Both the position numbers and the translations under genes were made by a program. Shown in pieces: positions 44,137 through 53,777 of a stretch of DNA of 57,622 nt. This DNA comes from Helicobacter monodelphidis. Lineage in GTDB: Bacteria; Campylobacterota; Campylobacteria; Campylobacterales; Helicobacteraceae. Every line of letters starts with the position of its first letter. Positions within the stretch are counted from its first letter, which is position 1. The notes under the pieces were generated by a model that ran no database searches, was not told the DNA's origin, and saw only the letters and a program-made list of their open reading frames with translations. The stretch covers positions 1 through 57,622 of the forward strand of contig NZ_NHYN01000013.1 in the NCBI RefSeq assembly GCF_003288845.1, written 5' to 3'.

Positions 44137-46362
44137 CTACTCCTTAATAAATTTAAATCCCCTTAATCTTTGGGCATTAAGTACGACACTTAAACTGCTA
44201 AAACTCATAGCAGCAGCGGCAATCATAGGATTAAGTAAAATCCCATATCCATATAAAAACCCACAAGCTAAGGGAATGGAAATCACATTATAGCAAAAAG
44301 CCCAAAATAAATTTTGCTTAATGTTTGTACTTGTGGCTTTACTTAAAGCGATTATAAAACCACAAAGGCGAATATCCTCGTTGCAAATTAAGATTTCTGC
44401 ACTCTGTGTGCTAATGTCACTTGCACTTGAAAAGCTCACAGAAACATCGCTTGCCTCTAATGCTGCAACATCATTAATACCATCACCCACCATCATCACT
44501 ACTTCTCCTTGTGCTTTAAGGTGTTTGACGAATTCTAGTTTATCTTGTGGTTTAGCTTTTGCGATAAATTCTACAATGCCTATATTTTCAGCCACTCGTT
44601 TGACATTGTTTTCTCTATCTCCGCTAAGAATGTAACTTTTAATTTTTCTTGTTTTTAGAGTTTCAATTAATTCTTTTGCACCTTCTTTAATAAAATCTTC
44701 TAATAAAATTGCTCCTAAAACTTCTTCTCCTTGCCCAATGATAACATGGATAAAATTCTCTATGTCTCGCATTTTTTCTTGTAGAGGTTTTAAAGATTCA
44801 CTCGAAAATAATTCAGCATTCCCTAGTGTGTATTCTTGATTATGAATGGAAGCACAAATGCCATAGCCACTTTTTGTGCAGAATTTTTCAGCCTTCAATA
44901 GCTCTAACTGACGCACTTTGCATTCTTTAAGAATTGCTTTTGCAATAAGATGTTCGCTACCTTGCTCTATGCTTGCGGCAATTTGTAAAAGGGTCTCTTC
45001 ATTACCCTTTAGTGGAATAATATGGGCAATTTTTAGGTGAGTGTAAGTGAGTGTACCTGTTTTATCGAATACAACCGCTGAAACTTGTCCTGCATATTCC
45101 ATACTTTGCACATTCTTAAAGAATAATCCCTTTTTGTTTGCAATTGCACTTGCAATCATCACTGCCATCGGTGTTGCAAGTCCTAAGGCACATGGGCAAG
45201 AAATGACTAAAACAGCAATAAAAATCTCAAAACCGAATGTAAAATTCTGGTAAAAACTCCAAAAAATTCCGGCAAGAAGGGCAATGAAAATTACACTAGG
45301 AACAAAAAACATTGCAACTTTATCTGCTATTTTTGTCATTTTTGTTTTTGAGTTTGCTGCTTCTTCAATTAGAGCAATCATTGCTTGAAGTGTGTTATGT
45401 TGACTATCACTTGTTGCTTTAAGAATGAAACTTGTTTGCGTGTTAAGGCTCCCTGCGAATAGCTTATCTCCTTTTTGTTTAAAAATGGGCATAATTTCGC
45501 CTGTTAGCATAGATTCATCAAGATAGCCCTCGCCCTCAAAAAGAATACCATCAACGGGTATGGAATGGCCAGGAAGAATCTTTAAATGATCATTGATTTT
45601 TATGTGGTCAATTAAGACTGTTCGTTCTGTTGTTCCATCGATTAAAATGACTTCCTTTGATTGTTTAGCTAACAACGCACTGATAGCACTGTTGGCATTA
45701 TTTTTTGCACCCTCTTCGATATGTTTACCGACCATTACTAAGGTGAGAATTACGGTAATACTTTCAAAGTAAAGACCATGTGTTAAGGAATTTGTAGAGA
45801 TTAAATAAAAGCTATAAAATAAAGCTGCTGTTGTACTGATAGCTATCAGGGAATCCATATTAGGATTTTTTGATACAATACTTTTAAAACCTTTAGTATA
45901 AAAACGCCAACCAAGAAGCATAGTAACGCCCGTTGCGATAATTTGTAAAAAAACTCCTAAAGATGATTGGAGTATAGGTGGCACTATAGAAGGGAAAAAC
46001 ATACCCACCATAGAAAGATACAGAACAATAAACATCATTATAACAGCTATTGTCAAGCGAAGATTAGAGGGCAAGAGCTTTTTTTCAATAGCTACCCAAT
46101 TTTTTTGTTTTATTAATTCTTTAAGTGGCATTTCATTAGAATTTTGTGTGCTGAATTGGTGAGGTGCATAACCTAATTTTTCAACCAATGCAAAGATAGA
46201 TTCAAGGTTACTCTTGTTTTCATCAAAGCTGACAATCGCACTTTGATTGACTAAGTTCACTTCAATTGAATGAATAAAATCCTTGCGTTTTAAAGAACGT
46301 TCAATTCCAGACGAACAAGCACTACAAGTCATTCCATCGATATAGAATTTCTCTGTTTTCAT
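44137..46362 (-). CDS. copA: Copper-exporting P1B-type ATPase CopA
   Basis: 741 residues. One N-terminal HMA domain with GMTCSAC (C13, C16), eight membrane helices, the CPC metal site (389-391), the phosphorylated D433 in DKTGTLT, and the MVGDGINDVAALEASDVSV hinge. It exports Cu(I) from the cytosol. It is the first gene of copA-copZ. No copper-responsive regulator is adjacent. Confidence 0.95.
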   Translation of the reverse strand: MKTEKFYIDGMTCSACSSGIERSLKRKDFIHSIEVNLVNQSAIVSFDENKSNLESIFALVEKLGYAPHQFSTQNSNEMPLKELIKQKNWVAIEKKLLPSNLRLTIAVIMMFIVLYLSMVGMFFPSIVPPILQSSLGVFLQIIATGVTMLLGWRFYTKGFKSIVSKNPNMDSLIAISTTAALFYSFYLISTNSLTHGLYFESITVILTLVMVGKHIEEGAKNNANSAISALLAKQSKEVILIDGTTERTVLIDHIKINDHLKILPGHSIPVDGILFEGEGYLDESMLTGEIMPIFKQKGDKLFAGSLNTQTSFILKATSDSQHNTLQAMIALIEEAANSKTKMTKIADKVAMFFVPSVIFIALLAGIFWSFYQNFTFGFEIFIAVLVISCPCALGLATPMAVMIASAIANKKGLFFKNVQSMEYAGQVSAVVFDKTGTLTYTHLKIAHIIPLKGNEETLLQIAASIEQGSEHLIAKAILKECKVRQLELLKAEKFCTKSGYGICASIHNQEYTLGNAELFSSESLKPLQEKMRDIENFIHVIIGQGEEVLGAILLEDFIKEGAKELIETLKTRKIKSYILSGDRENNVKRVAENIGIVEFIAKAKPQDKLEFVKHLKAQGEVVMMVGDGINDVAALEASDVSVSFSSASDISTQSAEILICNEDIRLCGFIIALSKATSTNIKQNLFWAFCYNVISIPLACGFLYGYGILLNPMIAAAAMSFSSLSVVLNAQRLRGFKFIKE

Positions 46363-46434
46363 GGATTAATCCTCAAATAAAATCAAGTGGTATTCTACTT
46401 TTAAAAGGTAAACTATTCCTAAAAGGGTATTGCA

Positions 46435-47841
46435 TTAGATAAAATGATCTTCAAACCAACCCGCAATCTCACTTCTAATTGTTTGCTTTAATTTAATTGC
46501 AGCAATATAATCATCGTCTTTTGCCATTTTTAAGAGTGTTGCTAAACCATTGCGGTTTCGGCTTAAATAAGGATGATCAATTTGCTTTGTATCTCCCAAA
46601 AAGACAATCCGACTTTCCTCGCCCATACGCGTTCCTATCAGTTTTACTGTTGCATTTGAAGCATTTTGCACTTCATCAAAAATAACAAATTTTTTAGCAA
46701 TCGTGATTCCTCTTGCATGGGCAATATCAATTAAAGAAATATGGTGTTTTTTCATAAAATATTCAGTAGCTTCTGCCTTTTGCTCTCCTTTATTTTCTCC
46801 GCGGTATTCAATACGTTTTGCTAGAGATTCTTTTTGCATCTTTGCTATCATAAAATTGATGGCACTATATAAAGGATACATAAAATAATCAAGCTTTTCT
46901 GATTCTCCACCCTTTCTGAAGCCTAATTCTGCCTCTTTATCATTTGCAGTGATTGTATTGCGTAAATAGACAATACCATCAACCATTCCCATTTTGAGAA
47001 GTGTTAAGCCTGCCTGTAGGGCGATAAGCGTCTTGCCACTCCCTGTTGCCCCACTCACGACACTAATGCGATTTGATGGGTGAATAAGTAAGGAGTAATA
47101 CATTTTTTGTTCTAGGTTTAGAGGTAAAACATAGGGGTTGTGTATTTTGAGAATTTCATCAAAATTTTGAGGACAAAATTCACCCTTAATCTTAAATCCA
47201 AATTGTTTTTTTCCGTTGAGGTAGCGAGAGTTTCCAGTATTTTCCTCTTCAGTAATTTCTATCAAACTCCAATCACTTAATTCTTGAAAGCATTGGAGCT
47301 GATGGATTGTCGGAATTTCTTGAATGTGGCATGTGAAAGAGTGAAAAAAATTGATAGAATCTACATTGTGAACACTATTACGTTCTAAGGATTCAGCTTG
47401 AATGCCACGAGAAAGTGAATGGATTTTTAAGGCAGTATCATTTGTGATTAATGTGAATCCATAATCGAGTGCAATTTCTGCAATTTTAAGGTCGTTTTGT
47501 CCCCATTCTGGCATAGGAGTTGCGTAATGAGAACGAGAAATAATATATAATGGAATCATAAAATCCAAATCTTTAAGGTAGGTTTTCCATAAGAAATCAC
47601 CCTTTTTTAATGTTTTTAGGCCTATACTTTCAATAGTAATTTCTTCGCCTAAATTGTGGTTGATGAGGCGAAAAAACTCACGGCTAAAATACCCACTTTC
47701 CCCTAAATTTTCTTTTTTCTTGCCCAACTCCAGCAAGACAATATCACTAATGAATAGTAGATTTTCCTCATCGTAAAGCACATTTAAGTTCTCAATATTA
47801 TCTAAGATGATAGAAGTGTCAATAAAATATTTTTTTTTCAA
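46435..47841 (-). CDS. PIN-PhoH protein (YlaK/PhoH2-like ribonuclease-helicase)
   Basis: 468 residues: an N-terminal PIN nuclease domain (1-about 150; FIDTS with D8, later NDLKIAEIA and LITNDTAL acidic positions) fused to a PhoH ATPase (GATGSGKT at 264-271; FVIFDEVQNAS as Walker B). PIN-PhoH proteins unwind and cleave RNA in vitro and resemble toxin-antitoxin parts. The ATG overlaps the stop of the TelA-like gene upstream by four bases. The context suggests a stress-response cassette. Confidence 0.85.
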   Translation of the reverse strand: MKKKYFIDTSIILDNIENLNVLYDEENLLFISDIVLLELGKKKENLGESGYFSREFFRLINHNLGEEITIESIGLKTLKKGDFLWKTYLKDLDFMIPLYIISRSHYATPMPEWGQNDLKIAEIALDYGFTLITNDTALKIHSLSRGIQAESLERNSVHNVDSINFFHSFTCHIQEIPTIHQLQCFQELSDWSLIEITEEENTGNSRYLNGKKQFGFKIKGEFCPQNFDEILKIHNPYVLPLNLEQKMYYSLLIHPSNRISVVSGATGSGKTLIALQAGLTLLKMGMVDGIVYLRNTITANDKEAELGFRKGGESEKLDYFMYPLYSAINFMIAKMQKESLAKRIEYRGENKGEQKAEATEYFMKKHHISLIDIAHARGITIAKKFVIFDEVQNASNATVKLIGTRMGEESRIVFLGDTKQIDHPYLSRNRNGLATLLKMAKDDDYIAAIKLKQTIRSEIAGWFEDHFI

Positions 47842-48821
47842 TTATCTCCTTTAAGTATTATTTTTTTACTTTCTAATTCTGCTAAATCGTGTTGGTAAGA
47901 TTTGATTTGTTCGCTCATTATAGGAATGGATTTGAGTCTGAATTCTTCTACTTCTTTCATAGCTTCCAGCACATTTTCATAGGCTACCTTGAGTTTATCC
48001 ATATCAAGCAGTGCAGAACTTGCTCGTTGTTGAATATGCGTGCCTTGCTCCTTTAATTTTTGTGAGGTATGTAAAATCAAATCGCTTGTTTGCGTGTTAA
48101 TTTGCTCTACAGAATCAAGCACTTTTTTTTGTGTTGCTAAGCCTTGTGCAACGATAATTGCAACGTTAAGTGCGTTAAGTGTTACAGCTTTTGTACGTTC
48201 AATGCTGTTGATGAGTTGACGATTATTTTCCATTAAACTTGCAATTGCGAGTTCTCCTTGTTCATGGACCATAATCTGTTGTTGAATATCGATAATTCTT
48301 TGCTTGAGTGGAAAGATAAAGGATTGAGAAATACGTTCTATATTTTCTATTTTTTGATCAATGAGTTGGGCTAAGAATTCATCAGCCTCTAATGCTTCTG
48401 TTAACTTCACCTTCAAATCTTGTAGCAATTCAAGATTATTTTTAATTTCTAGTTCAAAGGCAATATTATCTCGCTTGAGTCTTTGTTGTCCATCTTCTAG
48501 GGTTTTTAAAACTTCATCAATGAATGCTTGATTTTGTTGTAAGTCTGCTAAATAACGTTTAAAAGGATTAAGTTTGAATAATTTTCCGAAAAAACCTGCA
48601 GAAATATGGTTTGGATTCATTTTTTCAATAGCTAGTTGTAATTGTTTTAAATGCTGATAAATGGGTTCATCTTCTCCCTTGAAGGCAGAAATAATCCCTT
48701 GCATTGTTGTATTTCTTGCAATACTCTTTTCTTGCTCCTCTTGTCCAAAAATATCGATAATAATGGGTGTAAACTCATTTTCTTGAATCTTTTTTTGGAT
48801 TTCTTCTTTAAGCGTTGACAT
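47838..48821 (-). CDS. TelA/YaaN-family toxic-anion resistance-like protein
   Basis: 327 residues, mostly alpha-helical with long coiled coils. AKTVTLNALNVAIIVAQGLATQKKVL-type segment near 215-240 (read here as AVTLNALNVAIIVAQGLA) is the family core. Named for tellurite resistance, with a possible role in membrane or anion stress. It is the middle gene of a three-gene operon with the 252-residue protein upstream and PIN-PhoH downstream. Confidence 0.82.
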   Translation of the reverse strand: MSTLKEEIQKKIQENEFTPIIIDIFGQEEQEKSIARNTTMQGIISAFKGEDEPIYQHLKQLQLAIEKMNPNHISAGFFGKLFKLNPFKRYLADLQQNQAFIDEVLKTLEDGQQRLKRDNIAFELEIKNNLELLQDLKVKLTEALEADEFLAQLIDQKIENIERISQSFIFPLKQRIIDIQQQIMVHEQGELAIASLMENNRQLINSIERTKAVTLNALNVAIIVAQGLATQKKVLDSVEQINTQTSDLILHTSQKLKEQGTHIQQRASSALLDMDKLKVAYENVLEAMKEVEEFRLKSIPIMSEQIKSYQHDLAELESKKIILKGDN

Positions 48822-48830
48822 TAATCTCCT

Positions 48831-49589
48831 TTATCGCGATATAAATATAAATATAAAAAGAACGAAAGCAAAAAAGCCAAAACCGACAAAAAATCTTTTT
48901 AAACTAATCACATCAAAAGTGATAGTAGAGTGTTCTGAATCTTTAACGCTTAAAAAAATTTCCTCCCCTATTAAGTCGTTAGCGATGGTGATTTGATGAG
49001 GCTTTCCGTCACTTAAGATGGCGAGTTGGTAGGAGAAGTTTTCATTATTTAAGCCCTTTGTCATTACATTTGTGGGTTGGATTAAAATGTCTATAATACC
49101 TTTTTTTGTCAAACCCTCTGTTTTAACAATAGAGAAACCCTCACGAAATCCTCCCCATTCTTGTGGAGGACTAATTACTTCAAAAATGCGCTGAAAAACT
49201 CTTTTTCCTTCTTCGTTTGTGCGGTTAAGAATAATAGTGAGTGCATGATTTTTGAATTCACTTTTTTTGAGATATTGTATTAAGATGCCATGTATAAAGC
49301 GGATAATATCCTGCATAGACAATAATTCTTCATGCTGAATTGTGATAGAAACTTCTTCTTCTTTATATTTTTTATCTAAAATAGGGTTCAATAGTCTGAC
49401 ACATTCTTTATCTAAATCAGTATGCATAAGCTTGACGACATCTTCGGTGATATTCAAGAATGGAGATTCTTCTTCCTCTGTTATCCCCTGTTGCTTTTGT
49501 ATCTGTATTCTTCTTAGCTTTTCGCTTTCTCTTTTTGCTCTAAGCTGTTCTTTATGGTATTGTTTTCGTGACGATTCACCCAACGACAC
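48831..49589 (-). CDS. Tail-anchored protein of unknown function upstream of TelA
   Basis: 252 residues. I do not recognise the family. A charged N-terminus (many Lys, Arg, Gln; about 1-40) leads to a globular region, and the last about 20 residues (FVGFGFFAFVLFIFIFISR) form a single C-terminal membrane helix, so it is probably tail-anchored. It starts the operon with the TelA-like and PIN-PhoH genes. The conserved-looking operon order suggests the three act together, perhaps at the membrane. Confidence 0.6.
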   Translation of the reverse strand: MSLGESSRKQYHKEQLRAKRESEKLRRIQIQKQQGITEEEESPFLNITEDVVKLMHTDLDKECVRLLNPILDKKYKEEEVSITIQHEELLSMQDIIRFIHGILIQYLKKSEFKNHALTIILNRTNEEGKRVFQRIFEVISPPQEWGGFREGFSIVKTEGLTKKGIIDILIQPTNVMTKGLNNENFSYQLAILSDGKPHQITIANDLIGEEIFLSVKDSEHSTITFDVISLKRFFVGFGFFAFVLFIFIFISR

Positions 49590-49717
49590 AGTGCCCTATC
49601 TCCTTCTATTGTCCTTTGAATAAATTTATCAAGGCTTATTCTATCTGAAAGCAGCTTAAAACTGAATCTAAAGTCTTGCGATCATTTTCAGTATAATTTT
49701 AGCTTTTATAGTTTATT

Positions 49718-49737
49718 ATATGAACATATATTCATAT
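49718..49737. promoter_or_regulatory. ArsR/SmtB-type palindromic operator upstream of arsR-cadA
   Basis: ATATGAA-CATATA-TTCATAT, a perfect 7-6-7 inverted repeat of the kind bound by SmtB/CzrA regulators, 49 bases before the regulator's start. A TATAAT -10 box lies just upstream at 49692-49697, so a bound repressor would sit over the transcription start. Confidence 0.75.
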
Positions 49738-49786
49738 ATTCATTGTTTGTCTCATTTTGTAGATAATTATTAACATAAGGAGATGT

Positions 49787-50140
49787 ATGAACCATTTCAA
49801 AACCAATGATATGCACAATCGCGAGTATATTTTACAGCAACTCATGGAATCGCTACCTAAGGAAGAATTGCTTTATGAGCTTGCGGAGTTTTTTAAGATT
49901 TTTGGGGATTCTACACGTATTCAGATTCTTTCACTCTTGCAACGAGAAGAATTATGTGTTAATGAAATTTCAACTTTATTAAAACTCTCTCCATCAGCTA
50001 TTTCGCATCAATTAAGAATCCTGCGTCAGGCGAGATTAGTGCGTTATTGTAAGGTTGGAAAAGAGGTTTTTTATAGTCTTGATGATGAACATATTGAAAA
50101 AATTTTTGAACAAGGTTTAGAACATATTAAGGAGATGTAA
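49787..50140 (+). CDS. ArsR/SmtB-family metal-responsive repressor
   Basis: 117 residues, winged helix with the recognition helix SPSAISHQLRILRQARLV. The C-terminal helix has D100-x-H102-x10-H113-x2-E116, the alpha-5 zinc-binding pattern of SmtB/CzrA. The CxC motif of cadmium/lead sensors is absent (only one Cys in ELCVNEI). It is therefore likely a Zn/Co sensor controlling the P-type ATPase gene that starts two bases after its stop. The palindromic operator upstream supports autoregulation. Confidence 0.88.
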   Translation: MNHFKTNDMHNREYILQQLMESLPKEELLYELAEFFKIFGDSTRIQILSLLQREELCVNEISTLLKLSPSAISHQLRILRQARLVRYCKVGKEVFYSLDDEHIEKIFEQGLEHIKEM

Positions 50141-50141
50141 A

Positions 50142-52112
50142 ATGAGTGAAATTGCTTCTAACAGTATTGGTTGTGAATGTTGCTCCTCTCATTCAAGCAA
50201 TTCAGAGTTGGCACAATCAAACCAGATACAGCTTTATCTTACGATAAGCATGAGTGTTTTTTATGTTTTTGTTTTGCTAGTAGATTATGAATTTATCCCT
50301 TTGAAAGAGCAACTACAACACTGGATTATAGCATCTTATGTTCTTGCTTATATTGTGCTTGGCTATGGGATTTTAAAAGAAGCGGCTTTAGGTTTATGGA
50401 GACGTGATTTTTTTAATGAAAATAGTTTGATGGCTATTGCAAGTTTAGGAGCTTGGGGAATTGGCGAAGGTGCAGAGGGTGTTGCTATTTTGTTGTTTTT
50501 TCGTTTAGGTGAAGCATTGGAGTCGCGCGTAATAGAGAAGTCGCGTAAATCCATTCGTTCCTTGCAGTCAATGAAGATTGATCAAGTGCATATATTAAGG
50601 GGAGAACAAAAAGTAAATGTCGATCCTTCAGAAGTGCAGGTTGGAGATATACTCTTTGTTTATGCGGGGGAGAGAATTGCTGTTGATGGGATTGTGGTTG
50701 ATGGGCATTCTAGTCTTGACCTTTCAGTTCTCAATGGTGAATCTCTGCCTATTAATGTTAAAGTGGGCGATGAAGTTCTTTCTGGTGCAATTAATATTGA
50801 TGGAATTTTACAGATTCAAGCGGTTAAAAATTATGGTAATTCTACATTTAGTAGAGTGATTGAATTAATTGAAGAGGGTAGTGCAAAAAAAAGTCGAAGC
50901 GAAGAATTTATCACGCGTTTTTCCCGTTACTATACACCGAGTGTAACTTTTTTGGCAATCTTAATCGCTTTTGTTCCCCCCTTATTTTTAGGAATTATGA
51001 GTGAAAGTTTTTTGGATTCTTTTAGTATTGCATTTAAGGAATGGTTTGCGAAGGGTTTAATTTTTCTTGTGGTGTCCTGCCCTTGTGCTTTGGTTATATC
51101 CATTCCTTTAAGCTTTTTTGTTTCTTTAGGAAAGGCAAGTAGAGAAGGGATTTTGCTTAAAGGTTCTAGCTATCTTGAGTCATTATTTTATGCAAAAAGT
51201 ATTGTTTTTGATAAGACAGGTACACTCACAAAAGGTGAGTTAAGGGTGGTTGAAATCACCACAAAAGAGGGCATTAGCAGGGAGGAAGCATTAAGTCTTG
51301 CACAAAAGCTAGAAGAGCATTCTAATCATCCCATTGCCCGAGCTATTTTAAATGAGTCGGTAGAAGTATCTTTTCAGCTTGAGGAAAATCTGCAAGAAAT
51401 AAGTGAGCAAGCTGGAGGAGGTTTGAAAGCAATTTATAAAGGCGAGGCATTATGTATTGGAAATCCTCTTTTTGTGAGTAATGAGATAGGGAATATGGGA
51501 GAGTTTACACAAAGCGAGCAATGTCAAATTTTATTGGCTTATGGTCAGGAAGTGATTGCCTCTTTTATTCTTGAAGATGAGATTAAGCAAGAAGCGGCAC
51601 AGAATATTCAAGCTTTGAAAGCATTAGGAATACAGGATATTTATGTTTTGAGTGGAGATAAAAAAAATGTGGTGGAATCGGTCGCAAAAACTTTGCAGAT
51701 TCCAAATTTTTATGGGGAGTTATTACCGGCTGATAAAGTATTTATGTTACAAAAGATTCTTGATGATAAAGATAAAAGAAAAGTAATTTTTGTTGGTGAT
51801 GGGATTAATGATGCTCCTTCTTTAGCGTTGAGTGATATTGGTGTTGCAATGGGGAAGAAAGGGAGCGATGTTGCCTTAGAAGGTGCAGATATGGTGATTA
51901 TGAATGATCATCTCTCAAAGATTCCACTTGCTATCCAAATTGCACGTAAAACACGTAGTATTTTAAGGCAAAATATTATTTTTGCACTTGGGACAAAAGC
52001 GGCTATTATGGTTTTTGGTGTTTTGGGTGTTGCAAATATGTGGATTGCTCTTTTTGGAGATGTGGGGGTTGCTTTTTTAGCTCTTCTGAATGCTATGCGT
52101 GCCTTACGATGA
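50142..52112 (+). CDS. cadA: Zn/Cd/Co-exporting P1B-type ATPase CadA
   Basis: 656 residues, P1B-2 type. It lacks a full HMA domain; instead a short Cys-rich N-terminus (C11, C13, C14: GCECCSSH) may bind metal. The CPC site is C313-P-C315, the phosphorylated residue D357 in DKTGTLTKGEL, the hinge FVGDGINDAPSLALSDIGVA. Homologous to H. pylori CadA, which confers zinc/cadmium resistance. The arsR-cadA operon is coupled. Confidence 0.93.
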   Translation: MSEIASNSIGCECCSSHSSNSELAQSNQIQLYLTISMSVFYVFVLLVDYEFIPLKEQLQHWIIASYVLAYIVLGYGILKEAALGLWRRDFFNENSLMAIASLGAWGIGEGAEGVAILLFFRLGEALESRVIEKSRKSIRSLQSMKIDQVHILRGEQKVNVDPSEVQVGDILFVYAGERIAVDGIVVDGHSSLDLSVLNGESLPINVKVGDEVLSGAINIDGILQIQAVKNYGNSTFSRVIELIEEGSAKKSRSEEFITRFSRYYTPSVTFLAILIAFVPPLFLGIMSESFLDSFSIAFKEWFAKGLIFLVVSCPCALVISIPLSFFVSLGKASREGILLKGSSYLESLFYAKSIVFDKTGTLTKGELRVVEITTKEGISREEALSLAQKLEEHSNHPIARAILNESVEVSFQLEENLQEISEQAGGGLKAIYKGEALCIGNPLFVSNEIGNMGEFTQSEQCQILLAYGQEVIASFILEDEIKQEAAQNIQALKALGIQDIYVLSGDKKNVVESVAKTLQIPNFYGELLPADKVFMLQKILDDKDKRKVIFVGDGINDAPSLALSDIGVAMGKKGSDVALEGADMVIMNDHLSKIPLAIQIARKTRSILRQNIIFALGTKAAIMVFGVLGVANMWIALFGDVGVAFLALLNAMRALR

Positions 52113-52133
52113 GGGAATTTAATTTTTTTAGGA

Positions 52134-52139
52134 TATAAT
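52134..52139 (+). promoter_or_regulatory. Probable -10 box for the zinc-ribbon gene
   Basis: TATAAT 30 bases before the ATG, in the cadA-zinc ribbon intergenic region; an AAAGGAG ribosome site follows. Confidence 0.45.
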
Positions 52140-52168
52140 GTTGCATATTAAAGTAAAAGGAGTTCTGA

Positions 52169-52450
52169 ATGCTATGCCCAGTTTGTAGTAATGTGCAGCT
52201 AGTGATGAGTGAGAGGAATGGCGTGGAAATTGATTATTGTCCACAGTGTAGGGGAGTTTGGCTAGATAGAGGAGAGCTTGATAAGATTATTGAGCGGTCA
52301 TCAAATATACAGCAAAGACAACCAGAAAGGGGGCAATATGAGCAACCAAGACAGCAATACCAAGAACAACAATATCATGGTGGTAAGCAAAATTATCATA
52401 AGCCTTATAAAAAGAGAGAAAGCTTCTTGAGTGAACTTTTTGACTTTTAG
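52169..52450 (+). CDS. TFIIB-type zinc-ribbon protein
   Basis: 93 residues. Zinc ribbon CPVC (3-6) and CPQC (25-28) followed by RGVWLDRGELDKII, a widespread small protein family of unknown role. The rest is a Gln/Tyr/Arg-rich low-complexity tract (QRQPERGQYEQPRQQYQEQQ) ending in a short hydrophobic FLSELFDF. The start has AAAGGAG upstream. Confidence 0.8.
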   Translation: MLCPVCSNVQLVMSERNGVEIDYCPQCRGVWLDRGELDKIIERSSNIQQRQPERGQYEQPRQQYQEQQYHGGKQNYHKPYKKRESFLSELFDF

Positions 52451-52516
52451 TTTTAGCAAGAATTTTGATTCTTGAAAAGAGAAATATTATTTGTTGAAAA
52501 AAATACAAAATTTTGT

Positions 52517-52522
52517 TATAAT
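52517..52522 (+). promoter_or_regulatory. Probable -10 box for napA
   Basis: A perfect TATAAT in TTTTGTTATAATTCC, 41 bases before the napA start; an AGGAGAG ribosome site follows. A Fur/PerR-type operator was not evident to me. Confidence 0.5.
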
Positions 52523-52563
52523 TCCATTGCCTTAAAAATTAATTTCGTATAGGAGAGATAAAG

Positions 52564-53001
52564 ATGAGTTCTATTATTTCGTTATTGAAAGGTCTTGAAG
52601 CGGATGCGATTGTTTTACATATGAAGCTTCATAATTATCATTGGAATGTTAAAGGAATGGATTTTCACCCCGTGCATGCAGCAACTGAGGAGATGTATGA
52701 AAATTTTGCAACCCTTTTTGATGATTTAGCAGAACGTATTTTACAACTTTCTGATAAGCCAATCACGACTTTAAAGGAAGCATTGGAAAAGGCGTCAGTT
52801 AAAGAAGAGTCTGGAGTGAGCTTTACTTCTAAGCAGATTGTAGAGTCAATCTTGAAAGACTATGAGTTGTTATATAAGAAATTTAAGGAACTTTCAAAAG
52901 CAGCAGCTGATAATGATGATAGTGTTACTGCTGCCTTGGCAGATGATAAGCTTGCTGCATTAGAAAAGTCAATTTGGATGTTTAAAGCACAATTAGCATA
53001 A
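52564..53001 (+). CDS. napA: Dps-family ferritin-like protein NapA
   Basis: 145 residues. The dodecameric Dps ferroxidase site is complete: H26 (HNYHW), H38, D53 and E57 (FDDLAERI). It stores iron and protects DNA from peroxide; in H. pylori it also activates neutrophils. The length and spacing are standard. It is the last core gene before the repeat-rich region. Confidence 0.95.
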   Translation: MSSIISLLKGLEADAIVLHMKLHNYHWNVKGMDFHPVHAATEEMYENFATLFDDLAERILQLSDKPITTLKEALEKASVKEESGVSFTSKQIVESILKDYELLYKKFKELSKAAADNDDSVTAALADDKLAALEKSIWMFKAQLA

Positions 53002-53009
53002 GCCGTATC

Positions 53010-53033
53010 TGGGAGTAGACGTTGTTTGCTCCT
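53010..53033. terminator. Hairpin downstream of napA
   Basis: GGGAGTAGAC and GTTTGCTCCT can pair over ten positions (with G-U pairs) around a three-base loop, starting about ten bases after the napA stop. No T tract follows, so this is a candidate. Confidence 0.35.
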
Positions 53034-53497
53034 GGATGACTGGTTAAATGTCTGGCGATGGGGCTTAATTTTGATAATAACTTAGTGTTAACTTGAAAGG
53101 TGTTGCTTGGCTTTTTGTGCATTATACGACTATACCGTAACTTCCTCGTCCTGCCCTTAATTTTTTTACTGATGGTTTTAAGTCCTTCCACAAATAATAC
53201 TTCAAACAATACAAACAATCATACAATAAATCAATCCATAAACAACACTCAATCTTATAGTAATTTCTCTCTATCTAACCTCCCCCATCTCCATAAGGAC
53301 AAGATAGATATATTTACTAAGAATGGTAGTGAGATAGATATAGTAGAGTTAGAATCTATCATCAAATCTCCTTAATGGCTCAAAAGAGATAGAATCCCAC
53401 TCCTTATACTTTGGGGAGTTAGATAATAATGATAGCAATATGGGATTAAATATAAATAAGCCTATCTATTACTTACAAGGTGGAGAGGATATGGATT

Positions 53498-53532
53498 CTG
53501 TCGTTGTGAGAAATGAAATGACGAAGCAATCC
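53498..53532 (+). repeat. Short palindromic element inside the decayed copy
   Basis: CTGTCGTTGTGAGAAATGAA and the following ATGACGAAGCAATCC: a variant of the element at 57386-57421. Inverted parts (TCRTT...AATGA and ATTGC/GCAAT in the better copy) are imperfect here. Confidence 0.55.
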
Positions 53533-53570
53533 ATAAACAACAATTCTAATACTCCTCATAACAAAGCATA

Positions 53571-53610
53571 TCGTCATACTGAAGGAGGGCAAAGCACGAC
53601 TGAAGTATCC
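53571..53610 (+). repeat. Second type of palindromic element (CGTCATACTGA...TGAAGTATCC)
   Basis: CGTCATACTGAAGGAGGGCA and the following AAGCACGACTGAAGTATCC hold ATACT/AGTAT inverted ends. It is inserted at a site where the intact copy has other sequence. Confidence 0.5.
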
Positions 53611-53666
53611 ATAAACAAAGTTTCTAATTTCTTCTACACTTACAATACTTCATTATTCTCTTATTC

Positions 53667-53777
53667 ACTCTAGCCTTCATATCAAACTAGAATGTAATAG
53701 CTCTGAATCTCAAGAGATAGAGAAGAAAGAAAAAGCACTCTTAGAATCCACTAAAGATTCTAAAGAGAATAAAGAAA
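53667..53777 (+). repeat. 111-bp direct repeat, first copy
   Basis: Identical, as far as I can read, to 57512-57622 at the end of the window; the match may continue beyond it. It encodes the segment KLECNSSESQEIEKKEK and on to the Lys/Glu-rich stretch, in the same relative frame. Confidence 0.85.

Noticed and set aside
53100-53375. A 91-residue protein before the decayed copy
   Set aside because: Its second half is the repeat shared with the 56335 gene and the first half has no start signal; better read as part of the decayed copy.
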